This document shows positions 35,692 through 47,505 of a stretch of DNA of 64,000 bases, in pieces. The stretch is taken from NCBI GenBank assembly GCA_028023455.1, contig JAQFVV010000021.1:6168853-6232852 (forward strand), written 5' to 3'. A program made the position numbers and the translations under genes. This DNA comes from Epiperipatus broadwayi. Its lineage: Eukaryota; Onychophora; Udeonychophora; Euonychophora; Peripatidae. The notes beneath the pieces were generated by a model. It did not search any database, was not told where the DNA came from, and saw nothing but the letters and a program-made list of their open reading frames with translations. Numbering within the stretch: position 1 is the stretch's first letter; each line of letters opens with the position of its first letter.

Positions 35692-35930
35692 ATTGTTGGC
35701 TTTGGCAGGTTGGCTCAGTTGGTTAGAGTGTTACCTTAAAATTCAATACTCAAGAATTTAAGAGTCCAGGTTCGATTCCCATACTAGTACTGTCACTGGT
35801 TAGGCCAGAAACACCTGAAAAAGAGCAGAGGATAATACCTATGCTATTACTAAGTTAAACTCATCTAAAGACATTCAATGCTCATATTAGGTGCTGGAAA
35901 TAGTCCAACACATAAATACAAATATTATAA
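35692..35930 (+). mobile_element. tRNA-derived SINE, family S2, most complete copy
   Basis: GGCAGGTTGGCTCAGTTGG then TTAGAG (box A, about 35705-35730), 50 bp later GGTTCGATTCCC (box B, 35769-35780), then GGTTAGGCCAGAAACACCTG and a body ending ATATTAGGTGCTGGAAATAG. It does not fold as a functional tRNA (no anticodon arm). It is the head of the composite PLE/SINE unit described for the palindrome. Confidence 0.75.
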
Positions 35931-36400
35931 TGTAGTTGATTACTTTACTCTGATAACAAATTTCATGCAGTTATAAATGTAAACTGGGGCATATTAAAGA
36001 AATATATAGGATTTATCTTTCTCATTTAATTCATTTTAAAAATTTATTGTGACCTACATGCTGATAATGTTATTGTTTTTTTTTTTTTGGGGGGGGGGTA
36101 AATTACACATAAAAATTTGGGAAATTTCAAAATAGTATCACTAAATCACAAGTTTCATCAAACTTCAAACTTATAACCCAAAATTTACAGTCACTTATTA
36201 TAACACAAATATTCTTTAAACAACAATATTATACACAATTTACAGACTAGTATCCATTATTAGATTATTTTTAAATGAAGGCTGGTCATGCAAATTGAAA
36301 AAATTGCTACGATGAAAAAATAATTAATTTGAAAAGCGAAAATATACTTTATTATAAAGGAACAAATATTATATCTTAGTAAAGTGGATATATATTCACC
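35931..36400. other. Spacer with a T-run/G-run junction
   Basis: Thirteen T followed by ten G at 36076-36098. Otherwise no supported feature. Confidence 0.4.
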
Positions 36401-36576
36401 CCACTTTGAACACTTTTTAGCAAAACTATTTGTACATATATACATACACTTACGTTTCGACTATCCTGCAGTCTTCTTCAGAGCCAGTAGCTCTGAAAAA
36501 GACTGCAGGACAGTCAAAACATAGGTGTATATATATATGTACAAATGAAGAGTTTTGCTAAAAAGTGTTCAAAGTG
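36401..36576. repeat. Hairpin with hammerhead-like sequences, family F3, locus 1
   Basis: Arms 36401-36484 and 36490-36576 are near-perfect reverse complements (CACTTTTTAGCAAAACT ... GACTGCAGGA). On the minus strand it reads GGCU, CUGAAGA, one extra A, GACUG-CAGGA-UAGUC (stem II) and GAAAC, then GUAAGUG. That keeps the hammerhead core with an inserted base after A9. The plus-strand copy reads CUGAAAA and AAAAC, broken in both core halves. Confidence 0.55.
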
Positions 36577-38224
36577 GTTTGGATAAATTGTATTTCTAGG
36601 ATATTACAGCAAAATAAAGAAAAGTGTGACTTTCTGGATACATATTATGAATAAAAAATGAAAAATAACACTGCAGATAAACCAGACAGAGTGACAAGAT
36701 TAAACTATTTATCTCAATTAAAGATATAAAATACTGATAATTTAGGATTATATTCCAACAATTCTCTTTGTGATGAAGTCATTGATAATTTTTATATTTA
36801 CATACAGAAAATTTTTGATTAGATCAAACGATATTTTGTGGCTATGATATGGAAGTTTTAAAACTACAAATGGAAAATCATTGAAAAATGAAAATGTTGA
36901 TATGGTAACAGAAATAACATATATTTGTACAATTGCTGGAAGCAAAAATATGCATTTTAAGAATATACCAATATACTATGCTTAATATAAATAACAGAAG
37001 GAATGAGTAATAATTAACAAATATAAAATGTGTTAATGCAATATCCCTTGTTTCCATTGGAAAGTATCATGGAATCGAATACACTGGGGAAGTACAATTA
37101 GACATATTGCTTAAGTATTTAGAAAGAAAAGATTTCTGCTGAAGAAATTAAAAGACAGAATTGCAAAAAATCAAACAAGCAGAAAAATGAGTTAGCATAT
37201 TCTATATGTGTATATATTTGTAGTTTACAAATTGATTTCTGCAGTCATGGTGAAAGTCATTTCTACAACAGTTTTTATTGCTCATTTCATGTTGGAGTGC
37301 AGGGGGTGCAATGCATCCAGATGGCACACTGTGGGAATAGAATAAGCAACTAGCATTAATAAAACTTTTAAATCAATAGCTAATCAAAAGAATAATTAAA
37401 AAAAAAAGAAACAGACGTTTGAATACTTGATTTTGCTGATGTTTACTGCTTATTTTATTTTATTATAGATGTTATTTATGTGTTTGTACTGTTTTATCAG
37501 TTGGGTTAAATCTATAATTGTGTTTTTATGCTGTTTTTTAGACAGACAACTTTATTTGTATTTGGAACTGTTTCATCAGTATTTTTATTACACTTACATA
37601 TACAGCCAATGTTATAGTCTAATTAACAAACATCAAAAATTTATGCTACAAAATTGCAGTGGAAAGCCATCTAGTGACTGATTCATTAATTAACCTCAGT
37701 CTAGAATTAAATCCAAATAAAAACAACATAATTTTGGACTTGAACCTAAGAATGACCACACTTGATTACAAGTAGCTGCCATATGTATGAAGTTTATATA
37801 TTGGTTTCTGTAGTCATTGTGAATATTACACTTCTAAGACAGTTTTTTTTATTTTCTTTCTTTGGAATTAGAATATTTGTTTACAATTTTTCTGCTATAT
37901 GTATGTAATTCTTCACAAATTTTTTACAATTAATTTCTAATTACTTTATTACATTTAAATAAAAATCTCTTCAAATGAAAGTAAAATCTGACCTGTCATT
38001 ATATACACCCACAATTTTATCACTTCTTTATCTTTATTATCAACTGATATACTCTACTGACAAATGTAAAAGATTCCATTCTCATATTTTCTCACTGTTT
38101 GACAAATTTGAATGTTTATTGTACTTGTTAATCTGTTTTTTATTTCTCTACTTATCATTACAACAAATATGTTCATTTTTTAAGGGTGGCTTTGCTTTGC
38201 TAATGTACTAGTGTTGTTTTTCTA
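36577..38224. other. AT-rich spacer, nothing recognised
   Basis: No supported feature. Open frames here (up to 78 codons) have hydrophobic, T-rich composition and no motif. Confidence 0.4.
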
Positions 38225-38690
38225 CCAATGTGATGTGATGTGATGTACTGTGATTGCTCCTTAAATGGAGTCAGGAATCTCTCAGCAACTATTCCCAAAG
38301 AAACCTGCTAGCCACTTTACATTCTTCTTCCATTTCCCACTCTAATCTTTTCCATAATCTGCTCCATCCCATTTCTACAACATAATCTTTGTCAATTCTA
38401 TGGCCTCTATATCTAAATCCCCCTTATCTTTTCCAAAACACAGCATAAAAACCAATAACCCACTTTCTGTATAATCACTTTGTTCATATTTATTCTCCCA
38501 TAACTTCATTATTTGTACCCTTTCTGCTTTCAAGCATTTGCATTCAATCAACATATGCCTAATATTTTCTATACCTTCATTACACAATTTGCAAGCTAAA
38601 TCACTCATATTTTTCCATTTACATGTATATTCTCTTGTTGCTAAAGATCCTGTTGGAGCCTTAAACAATAAACTACTTTCCTTACTATTA
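38225..38690 (-). pseudogene. C-terminal fragment of another LINE reverse transcriptase
   Basis: The minus-strand frame 38375-38668 contains CKLCNEGIENIRHMLIEC, a C-x2-C-x8-H-x4-C knuckle typical of the C-terminus of APE LINE ORF2, followed by KCLKAERVQIMKLWENKY. It differs from the knuckle of the full-length LINE (CGLCAHEDETIDHIIHRC), so this is another family. The 3' region on the plus strand has a (TGATG)n tract at 38231-38250. Confidence 0.7.
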
Positions 38691-39404
38691 TCATAAATTA
38701 ACTGGCACCCAATGTGATCTTAAAATGGACAGTGACATCTCATAATAAAAAGTAATAATTAATCAAACTAAATACGCATATTTTAATATATATATATATA
38801 ACCATTAGAAACCAGTCAATACTTAGACAATACCAATAGAGATAACAGTCAAAAATTTCAAACTGTTGTCAAGGCAACATTAAATAAATTATGTTTATTT
38901 TATCATATATTAGAAACTGCTTTAATATATACTAAAAAAATAATTGTAAGATACAATTCACGTCTAGGAATATATGAATGAGTATGGAATTGTATTTTTA
39001 TATAAAATAATATTCAATTTAAAAAAATCTATTTTTTGTTAGTTTTATATATATATATTATTGCTATATTACTTATAAGAATTTAGATATAAACAGATGG
39101 ACATTCATTTTTTAATATTTTGTCTTTTGTAACAATGATTGCGATTAGCAAAATATTTTTTGGTGACTTGCAGGAATGCATAGCTGTAATTATACAATAA
39201 CAGCCTACAGAAAAATGTGAATGAGGTAATATTCTCCAGACTTGCTTATTGCTATGTGATGATGATTTGAAAGTATTTGATTCTTATTTTTCACCTTAGA
39301 TAAGCATGGCTAGGTATTCCTTATCATTGTTGAATAACTTATTGAGTTATTTTTGAGCAAATTAGATGGAAAAAAAATTCCAGCTCTATTTATAAAATTT
39401 TATA
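38691..39404. other. AT-rich spacer, nothing recognised
   Basis: A segment near 38925-39030 recurs with changes at 40185-40330 (TTTAATATATACTAAAAAA and following), an old duplicated repeat of unknown type. Confidence 0.4.
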
Positions 39405-39490
39405 TTCTACACAGCTCAGATTTGAACCCAGACAGTAAGTATGGCAGGCAGATGTGCTACCTCTGCATTACAATGTTCTTTCATTAATGT
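39405..39490 (-). mobile_element. tRNA-derived SINE remnant
   Basis: The minus strand shows AATGCAGAGGTAGCACATC (box A-like) and 30 bp later GGGTTCAAATCTG (a good box B). No sharp end or target duplication seen. Confidence 0.5.
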
Positions 39491-40689
39491 AGCTCACATG
39501 ATAACAGCCAAAGTCTAATTAAACCACGAATCTACTACATGTTGTCAAAGTAATTTCTAAAAAATGGATTCAATATTTTACTTTTGTTGCCTTGACAACA
39601 GATTGTAAATATATGATTTGTCTTGGGCATTTGTATTATTTATAAACTGCTTAGTTTTGGGCAAAACCAGGTTTACTGTCTAAATATATATATATTCAGT
39701 TTCATTTGTACATATTTTTAAAAACTAATATATATATATTACTAAAATAAAATTTGATAAGTTGGGGATCAGGCAAAGAAGTTTGGAACAAATGGATTAA
39801 AAATCACCATTGAAACATTTCTAAAGTTAAGATTTAGTTATAAACAATTTTTACAGGCGGCGATAAAAAAAAAGTAATAAGCGATACAATCTGCATTTGT
39901 GTTCGCTTTATAATAATATTATTAGAATACTGAATAAATAATAATAATAATAATAGATATAATCATAAGCAGCGAGTTGTAAAGTAAGTGATTTATTAAG
40001 CTGATGATGTTTTAAAAATGATTGTCAACTCATTTGAGATTGTAAACTCTAGACTGTCGCATTGCCTTGTTAAATGGGAAAATGCGTTTCACATCTTTTG
40101 TTTATTCTTTAGTCATTAATTGAATTTTCTTGTTTCAGCTTTCAACTTTTGCTTATTTTGTTTTTAAATTATGTTTATTCTATCATCTATTAGAGACTGC
40201 TTTAATATATACTAAAAAATCATTGTAAGACACGATTCACATCTATGAATATGAGTATGAAATTGTATTTTTATATAAAATAATATTCAATTAAAAATAA
40301 TATTCAATTAAAAAAAATCGTATTTTTTGTTAGTTATGTATTTGGTTTTTCTCCCTATATATGTATACATATTCTTTGTTTGATTATTATTCGGGTCAGT
40401 CTTATACACAAAAAATGTGAGATTTGGATTCTTAATAAAAAACTTCAAATTACTAAACAATCGACAAGATCAAAAGCAAAATTTCGGAGTGCAAAAACAA
40501 ATGTTTGTTGACATCAGTGAAAAAATAAAGAGACTGAACCTATTCCGGTAAGATTGCAATGACTGAACATTTGACGTCGAAAACAGAATCACAAAAGGTT
40601 ATAAAAGGTGTATAGAAAAAAAAAGTACGTAAGTAGATGAGTTAAGACAGTTGACTGAAATAAATAGAGAAATAAAGCAATAGACTTAA
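39491..40689. other. AT-rich spacer, nothing recognised
   Basis: Holds the second copy (40185-40330) of the repeat noted at 38925-39030. No coding evidence. Confidence 0.4.
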
Positions 40690-40745
40690 GAAAATGGATT
40701 AAACTTGAAGAGACCTTCATCTTACAGTGGATCAATAATGGTTGA
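40690..40745 (+). mobile_element. Short RTE-like 3' tail fragment
   Basis: AAAATGGATTAAACTTGAAG then AGACCTTCATCTTACAGTGG and ATAATGGTTGA match the end of the RTE tail. Confidence 0.7.
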
Positions 40746-41852
40746 AAATCATGACATTTATATCTTTTTCCTTCTACTTTTACAACATTTTATCTGAAGA
40801 TAGACTTAAGAAATCATCAAATCAAAAAACTCTTGGAAATATATATAGTACTTGCGACAACATTTCAACTGTTTAGTCCATGATTTGTTAACCGTGTTGT
40901 ACTGCTGTTAATTAGACTGAATTCATTACATTGATTCCTCAAATCAAATAACAAAACATTGTCTTAGAAAAACAGTGACTGTCATCATGCTTTTAATTTT
41001 TAATCATTCATTTATTAATATGAGAACAAGGGTTTTCAAAATAAAACTGATATTTTCCCAAATAAAATGGTTTTGATGAAGATTTCAATCACTGGCATAT
41101 TTAGTAGAAGCTTAAAAATATGTACTTTATTGTCTAAAACTTTTTCACTTCCCATCTAAAGACTATCAATATTATCATAATATTTTTTAAAAGAATACCT
41201 GAAAGGCATCTGTATCTTTATGATTATGGCAAAAATGATATCCTATTATTCATAGTGTAATATCCCTCTTACCAAGACTTGAGGAACATCATATTATTAT
41301 AACTGTACTTTTTGGACCTTATAATCAATGTATTGAAACTCATCTGATTCACTTAGACTAATCTGAGACTATTTTCTGGTTAATAATAGTTATATATCTA
41401 TTTGTCAACCAATAAGTAGATGGTTGATTGGATTCCTATGGCATGCCTCAATAAAGTTTAAATCAATATTTAAAAGAATGTGGCTACATTTCTTAATAAT
41501 ATATTTTAACTGAAATCCCAATTCTAAGTTAAAATATTCCACTTTAAATTGCATTTATTCAGTAAAAATCTAGATAAATTAAACTTATAAGTCATTAATA
41601 TGTTTTGATTATACACTAAAATATATGTCTCATGTAACATTTTGGTGACTTTAGGAACTTCTTCATAAGTTCAAAGAGTTATTATCATTATTAAGAAATG
41701 TATTATTAGCAAAAGAAAAAGACACTGGTAATTAGAATAAAATACAATGCCTAAAAATATCTAGTTTATGTTCAAATCAAGATATTTTTTCTGATTGTTT
41801 AACCAAGAAATACTTAAAATTATTAATGAATGATGAAATAAAAACGCTTTTC
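40746..41852. other. AT-rich spacer, nothing recognised
   Basis: No supported feature. Confidence 0.4.
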
Positions 41853-42300
41853 TTCATCATCAACAACCATTATCAATCCACTGCAGAATGAAGGTCTCTA
41901 CAAGTTCAATTCATCTTTTCTGATTTTTAGCTTCTCCTCTCCACATCATCCCTGCACACTTTCTTATTTCATCCATCCATCTCACATGTGGTCTCTTTCT
42001 GTGTCTTTTACAATCTCTTGGAATGCAGTTTAATGATTCAATTGTCCATCTAGCAATATTTCCAGCCAAACTCTACTTCAGACTTTTAATTTTTTAAATG
42101 AGGTCAGTAACACTTGTTTGTTCTCTTACCCATATATTGCATTTTCGATCTCTTCTTGTTACTCCCAACATGCATGGCTATGTGTTTGAAAAGGAAGGTT
42201 TTTAATAAATGTGTTTTACAAGTTCTTACTTATAGATTGGAGACTTGGAGACACTTAATAGAAGAGCAATATAGAGATTTCAAACCACTCAAAGAAGTAT
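41853..42300 (-). mobile_element. RTE-like tail with inverted 5' segment
   Basis: 41853-42173 on the minus strand is the element's 3' part (from the codons equivalent to MLGVT through VRWMDEIRKCAGMMWR and ILQWIDNG to a (GAT)-type tail). 42174-42300 on the plus strand is the immediately preceding part (MCLKRKVFNKCVLQVLTY ... through QRF equivalents to RSM). The two halves abut head to head at the point where they would normally be joined, which is the classic outcome of twin priming during target-primed reverse transcription. Confidence 0.8.
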
Positions 42301-42588
42301 GCTTTTTAAAATTATATATATATTTAAATTCAACAATAGAATTATTTGGATTTGATGTTCCTAGACATTACTGGAATCTTATGAACAAATCATTTTAAAA
42401 ATGGAATTTAAAGACTTCTGATTTATATCATTGCAGGAAATCTCAAAATATAAAAATCACAATTAATGTATGTTTAATTTATGCATACAATCAAAATATA
42501 ACTATTAGAAAAATCTATCTTCTGGTTGAAATTTTTCCAAATTATTTTATAGTTTGTGAATTTTTATTTTACAAAAGTGATATATAAA
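42301..42588. other. AT-rich spacer
   Basis: Nothing recognised. Confidence 0.4.
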
Positions 42589-43402
<814 letters not shown>

Positions 43403-44712
43403 AAAAGGGGAATAAAATAAAGAAAAAAGAAAAGGAAAAGTAGGACAAAAAAAAGAAAAAGTGTTAGAAGAAAAACGAGAAAAGAAAGAGAAGGAAGAAA
43501 ATAATGATTACCTCATAGGCAAAGAATGTTATTCATTTAAAAATAAATCAGTTTTGTTCTGTAAAAGATATTATTTTTGAAAACATAACTTAGAATAAAT
43601 ATTTCTGACAATCTGTATGTTTTATGTATCTCAGTGAATTACCAGGGCTTAGAAATTAATAACTACATTGAACCTAATTGCTAGAACTCATCTAGTGAAG
43701 AAGTATTAATAATTCAAATGTTATAAAGGGTCATCTTCTGATTCATTACTATTAATATATATATATTTGTAGTCTTCCTTTTTTGCTTTCATTTAAATTT
43801 CCTGAAGCGCTGAAATATTAATTGTGAAAATAACACCAATCTCAAAATCAAGATGTCTTAAGTAATTTCCATATATGTATTTAACTTCATATTTTAGTTT
43901 ACGTTATATATAATAAAACACTTTGCAATTTAATGTATACAGTTATAAATTAAAAAAAAAAAAAATTCTCGAAAGTTTTTCTTTTAATTATCACCAGAGT
44001 TTAATGCGAAGAGTAAGTGGGACATATTAGCCTATATATCTTTATTCTTATTTATTATCCTCAACAGTATTAATCATCATTCATATTAAAAATTAACATT
44101 TAATTATCCATTTCACTAGCTTATAAATGATTTATAATTAATATGCATATATATATAGAGCTTTTATTTTGCCTTAAATGTTAATTTAATTTCAGTCTTT
44201 TTTCTAATCATCCGGAAGAATTTGGTTCATAATCTAATCAAATAAATGTAATACGCATGCTCTGATATTTTCCGATGGTTTTTATTAGCTATTGCAACCA
44301 GAGCTTACACATTTTTTAACTTTTGCATTTAATCTGTATAATAATATAAATTCTTAATTTTTTAAAATTAATATATATTTAATCGGTTCATTATTTTTTG
44401 TAGCACTTAAAACTATTTTTGAGTCCAACTATTTTTTCAGAACAAAACTTTATACAAACAGCGACACCACGTGCCTTTTCAGCTTACGCGTATGCCTCCA
44501 ACAATTCTCGTCACTCTACTTCTGAACTAACTTCTATAAATTTGGAGTATTGGTATAATGCCGTAAAATTAACACGCCTAGACCATTTTTTGGCACCTGG
44601 CTTCGTCAATAGGGACTTATGATTCAAATAAGCTCTTAGAAACTATTTAAAGAGGATTTATCCTCTCCCTCTTATATAACCAATACACATTACCACACAT
44701 ATGTGAATAAGA
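43403..44712. other. Spacer with an unassigned GC-richer block
   Basis: 43403-43500 is a purine-rich fade-out of the AAG tract. 44440-44640 is GC-richer and reads open for 67 codons on the plus strand without a motif. It ends where the F1 repeat begins and may belong to the same insertion. The rest is AT-rich. Confidence 0.35.
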
Positions 44713-44785
44713 TAAATGATCTCCAATATGCGTACTTCTTGCTGAACCAGCACTCATCATCAATTGGTCCAGATCATCATCTCCC
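44713..44785 (-). ncRNA. Hammerhead ribozyme, family F1, copy 3 (damaged)
   Basis: The minus strand carries the outer stem AUGAUC/GAUCAU and inner stem CCAA/UUGG of stem I, both perfect, and stem II GUGCU/AGCAA around GGUUC. The core has UUGAUGAUGA (C3 changed and a 3-nt duplication) and GAAG instead of GAAA, so this copy is inactive. It is useful because its stem I shows the ancestral pairing that copy 1 has changed on both sides. The F1 leader (TTTGCTATCTTAATATAA) lies at 44810-44840, minus strand. Confidence 0.7.
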
Positions 44786-44971
44786 ACACACAAATATAAT
44801 CAGTGTTCAGCGTATTATATTAAGATAGCAAATCTTCAAACTTTAATGGACAGACTTCAATTTTCTCCATTCTTCAAATTATATTATAATTAAATTATAA
44901 AAAAATATGAATAACGTTATTATTTACCTTTTTTTTTTATTTTAAATTGGGGGTGTAACCCACTTTTCCCA

Positions 44972-44989
44972 CCCCCCCCCCCCCCCCCC
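44972..44989. repeat. Run of 18 C
   Basis: Pure homopolymer preceded by CCCA; the opposite strand is an 18-G run able to form a G-quadruplex. Confidence 0.95.
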
Positions 44990-45459
44990 TCAAATCCTCA
45001 AGTAATTTTAATATTTTCTAAATTTTAAAATGTCTTTTAGTGCTAAAAAAATATTTTATTTGAAATACTTATAAACGAAGATAGGGTTATACTAGAAGAT
45101 TTTTATACACGTTGATCTTATTTTATTCATTTTGGTGGATATAAATTACATAAAATTATTATATCTCATTTACAAATTTTGAAAAATATATATACAACTT
45201 GAAACTTTCTAGATATGATTGCTTTTAATTTTATGCAGTCGAATACTAAAATTAATACTAACTATATTTATCCCCCCATCCACCTCCGACTAAGTAAGTT
45301 TTGTACTATAGTAAATACATTATATGTACTATTTTAAACATATAAATGTTCAGACATTTATAAAAAAGAATTGGAAGTTTCATTTTAAAAATTGGCTTGG
45401 TTCATACTGAGCATGCGTTCAGTTTATATCTTTAAAGTTACAAGTGCAAAGAAAAGATC
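44990..45459. other. AT-rich spacer, nothing recognised
   Basis: No supported feature. Confidence 0.4.
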
Positions 45460-45571
45460 ATCAAGCGTTGTTAGCCGATAGGTCATCGCAGCCGCCTTGC
45501 AAGCAAGTAGTTGGTTGCAGACGGTTGTGGGTTCGCCTCCCGACCGATGCTATGACATATGGAAAAAAAAA
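45460..45571 (+). mobile_element. tRNA-derived SINE, family S1, copy c
   Basis: Clear S1 sequence: TCAAGCGTTG, TTAGCCGATAGGTCATCGC (box A region), CTTGCAAGCAAGTAGTTGG, GGGTTCGCCTCCC (box B region), GCTATGACATATGG and an A-run. Nearly identical in plan to copy d. Confidence 0.85.
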
Positions 45572-45999
45572 GAGATGATATTAAAGGAATGACGGATTAG
45601 ATGTACTAGTAATCAGAGAAATAATAGTTCAAATAATGAAATACAGTAATTGTAAAACTAAAATTGTAAAAATATCAAATATTTAATATTAACAAAATTG
45701 TGTATGTGTATGAAAAAAAAAGATTAAATAATATTGTTCAGGAGTTTATAAGAAGTTTGAGTATCAGAAATATTATACTGGAATTAATTCAGGGACTTTA
45801 CGTTCCAAAGTAAACTAGCTCTATACACTGCCCTATTGTTTAAACCTTTTTTTTTCAAAATTTTTAATTCTTTGAACAGTTTAAGAATTTAAACCCAATT
45901 TATACGATAAGTAAAATTAAATCATTATAATTAAAATATTGTAAAGCAATATTAGTACCAATTCATATTTATTGAGATATGAAGAAAAGCAAAAATAAC

Positions 46000-46160
46000 C
46001 TTATTGTATTTTTTTTCTCTCATATGTCATAGCATCGGCCGGGACGCGAACCCACACCCGTCTGCAACCAACTCACACCCGTCTGCAACCTACTACTTGC
46101 TTGCAAGGCGGGTACGATGACCTCTCGGCTAACAACGCTTGACTATCTTATTGTATTTTT
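46000..46160 (-). mobile_element. tRNA-derived SINE, family S1, copy d, with 14-bp target duplication
   Basis: The SINE at 46014-46146 is flanked by CTTATTGTATTTTT on both sides (46000-46013 and 46147-46160). It contains an internal duplication of a 21-bp segment (CACACCCGTCTGCAACC twice) that the other copies lack, probably slippage during reverse transcription. Confidence 0.9.
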
Positions 46161-46213
46161 AATTCTGAATAATTTTTTTTTTTGTAAAATTCTTAACTAC
46201 TTCAGATACTATT

Positions 46214-46358
46214 GCTGTAATTTTATTATTATTAATTTTTTTTAAGTGTCATAGCATCCGCCGGGACGCGAACCCGCAACCCAGGCAACTTCCTGCAAGT
46301 GCAAGGCAGTCGCGCTGACCTCTCGACCACCAATGCAAGACAGCTGTAATTTTATTAT
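46214..46358 (-). mobile_element. tRNA-derived SINE, family S1, copy e, with 16-bp target duplication
   Basis: The SINE at 46230-46342 is flanked by GCTGTAATTTTATTAT on both sides (46214-46229 and 46343-46358). The middle is shorter than in copies c and d. Confidence 0.9.
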
Positions 46359-46396
46359 ATTCCCTTTTTGTTTGTATTTGTAATTTTATTTGGCAA

Positions 46397-46528
46397 AACG
46401 TGCTTAATTGTCAAGCATTGATGGTCCGAGAGGTCAGTGACAGCTGCTTTACAAGCAGTTGTCCTGGGATAGCGGATTCACTTCCTGGCTGATGCTATGA
46501 CACATGGAGAGGGGGGAACGTGCTTAAT
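46397..46528 (+). mobile_element. tRNA-derived SINE, family S1, copy f, with 12-bp target duplication
   Basis: The SINE at 46409-46516 is flanked by AACGTGCTTAAT on both sides (46397-46408 and 46517-46528). It belongs to the subfamily with CTGCTTTACAAGCAG. The 3' end is GAGAGGGGGG instead of poly-A. Confidence 0.9.
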
Positions 46529-46828
46529 CTACAACAGGAAAAAGTTTTTATTTTCCTTATATGAAATATTTATTATGAAAATTAATGAATAGTTGGAAAA
46601 TTGGGAATTGTGAAATAAATTTTTGTTTGTACAATTTTTTTTTTTTTTTTTAAATTTTAATAATTAATGAATGTAAAGTCAACTTTAAAGCTTAAACTTC
46701 AATTTTGATGAAGTTAAAAATTGTGTGTCTGAAAGTTTGTGATGATGGTATTTTATCAGTAATTATATTAAACCACTAAACATCCTATGATCAACATTCT
46801 TCATGCTTATACAAGCTGTTTACACAGA

Positions 46829-47107
46829 GGCTAAACTCTCCATACAGTAGCGCCACTCAGTGCAGGCCAGAGTAATCAATGGATGCAGGAAGGTTTGTGC
46901 AAAAAATTCCTATCTAGTGCCTACTTATCCAATATCCCCTCTCAGATCTAAGGCTCCTCACTGATGAAAGCCACAGGATAGAAATTAGTATGGGAATATT
47001 GGATGAGTAGGCACTAGATAGGGATTTTATGAACAAACCTTCTTTCATCCATTGATTATTCTGGGCTACACTGAGTGGCACTACTGTATGGAAAATTTAG
47101 CCTCTGT
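46829..47107. repeat. Ribozyme-bearing foldback, family F2, copy c
   Basis: The left arm 46829-46936 and right arm 46996-47107 are reverse complements (CTCCATACAGTAGCGCCACT ... GGCACTACTGTATGGA). Only the right arm keeps a recognisable hammerhead; the left arm ends where the ribozyme would start. Confidence 0.8.
46955..47000 (+). ncRNA. Hammerhead ribozyme, family F2, copy c
   Basis: CUGAUGA (46961-46967) and GAAA (46981-46984) are intact. Stem I CUCA (46957-46960) pairs with UGGG (46991-46994). Stem III is AU/GU with loop UA, and the cleavage triplet is GUA. Stem II is weak here (AGC with GAU around CACAG), compared with GGC/GCC in the relative at 52.6 kb. This has the best-kept core of the F2 family in the window. 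Confidence 0.7.
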
Positions 47108-47114
47108 AATAATT

Positions 47115-47390
47115 ATATTGTTGGACTATTTCCATAATCTAATATTAATTATTAAATATCTTTAGAAAAATTCTAATTTTATTTAAATTTTTTAAATACA
47201 TTCAACTTGTTAATGATAACACATAGATAGAATATAACACTGTTTTGAGTGTTTTGAATGGTATTATTCTACTCTTTTCTTTACGTGTCGCTGGCCGGAC
47301 TAATAACAATTAGCATGAGAATCAATCTGATACTTTTACATTTGTGAATGCTAAATTTAAAGTGATGCTCTAATCAATATCAATACTATT
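47115..47390 (-). mobile_element. SINE S2 copy, reverse orientation
   Basis: The minus strand reads GATTAGAGCATCAC (end of box A region), CAGATTGATTCTCATGC (decayed box B), AGTCCGGCCAGCGACAC, then ATACCATTCAAAACACTC and a tail to GATTATGGAAATAGTCC. The order is the same as at 35.7-35.93 kb. Confidence 0.65.
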
Positions 47391-47394
47391 TATT

Positions 47395-47446
47395 TATATC
47401 AAAACTAATAGTTTCGATTGTCTTGCAGTCATCATCAGAGCTCTTT
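47395..47446 (-). ncRNA. Hammerhead-like motif, family F3, best copy
   Basis: On the minus strand: AGAGCU (47444-47439), CUGAUGA (47438-47432), one extra U (47431), stem II GACUG-CAAGA-CAAUC (4 of 5 pairs), GAAAC (47415-47411), a very short stem III, then AGUUUU, which pairs with AGAGCU over six positions allowing G-U. An extra residue after A9 is tolerated in at least one viroid hammerhead, but the stem III C-A mismatch makes activity doubtful. Confidence 0.5.
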
Positions 47447-47459
47447 ACAATCCTATTTA

Positions 47460-47505
47460 AGAGCTCTGATGATGACTGCAGGCCAGTCAAAACTGTTAGC
47501 TTTGA
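47460..47505 (+). ncRNA. Hammerhead-like motif, family F3, facing copy
   Basis: AGAGCU (47460-47465), CUGAUGA (47466-47472), extra U, stem II GACUG-CAGGC-CAGUC (perfect), then AAAAC instead of GAAAC, stem III AC/GU, and AGCUUU (47498-47503) pairing with AGAGCU. The G12 loss should inactivate it. Comparing it with the facing copy suggests the ancestor had both perfect stem II and GAAAC. Confidence 0.5.

Larger units (their letters stand above)
34740..35925. mobile_element. Inverted pair of Penelope-like 3' ends, each joined to a SINE S2 head
   Basis: The left arm 34740-35305 and right arm 35334-35925 are imperfect reverse complements separated by only 28 bp. Each arm, read outward from the centre, contains PLE GIY-YIG coding sequence, then AGCAGACCATGTAT, then CCCATAAG(T/C)(C/G)AA, ATAATGTATGGAAA, GCTCTTAGGAAAAAGTGG, and directly a tRNA-like GGCAGG(A/T)TGG(T/C)TCAGT with GGTTAGAG. 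Both end with CTAATATGAG-type tail sequence and GGACTATTTCC. The right arm is longer because it keeps box B and its surroundings. The same PLE/SINE junction in both arms shows one composite unit was duplicated in inverse orientation. Confidence 0.8.

Noticed and set aside
35692-35800. Functional tRNA gene
   Set aside because: Box A and box B are good, but no anticodon arm or acceptor stem folds, and the sequence recurs joined to a common tail, so it is a SINE head.
45460-46528. Cluster of functional tRNA genes
   Set aside because: Six related copies with A-tails and target duplications and no cloverleaf; they are SINEs.
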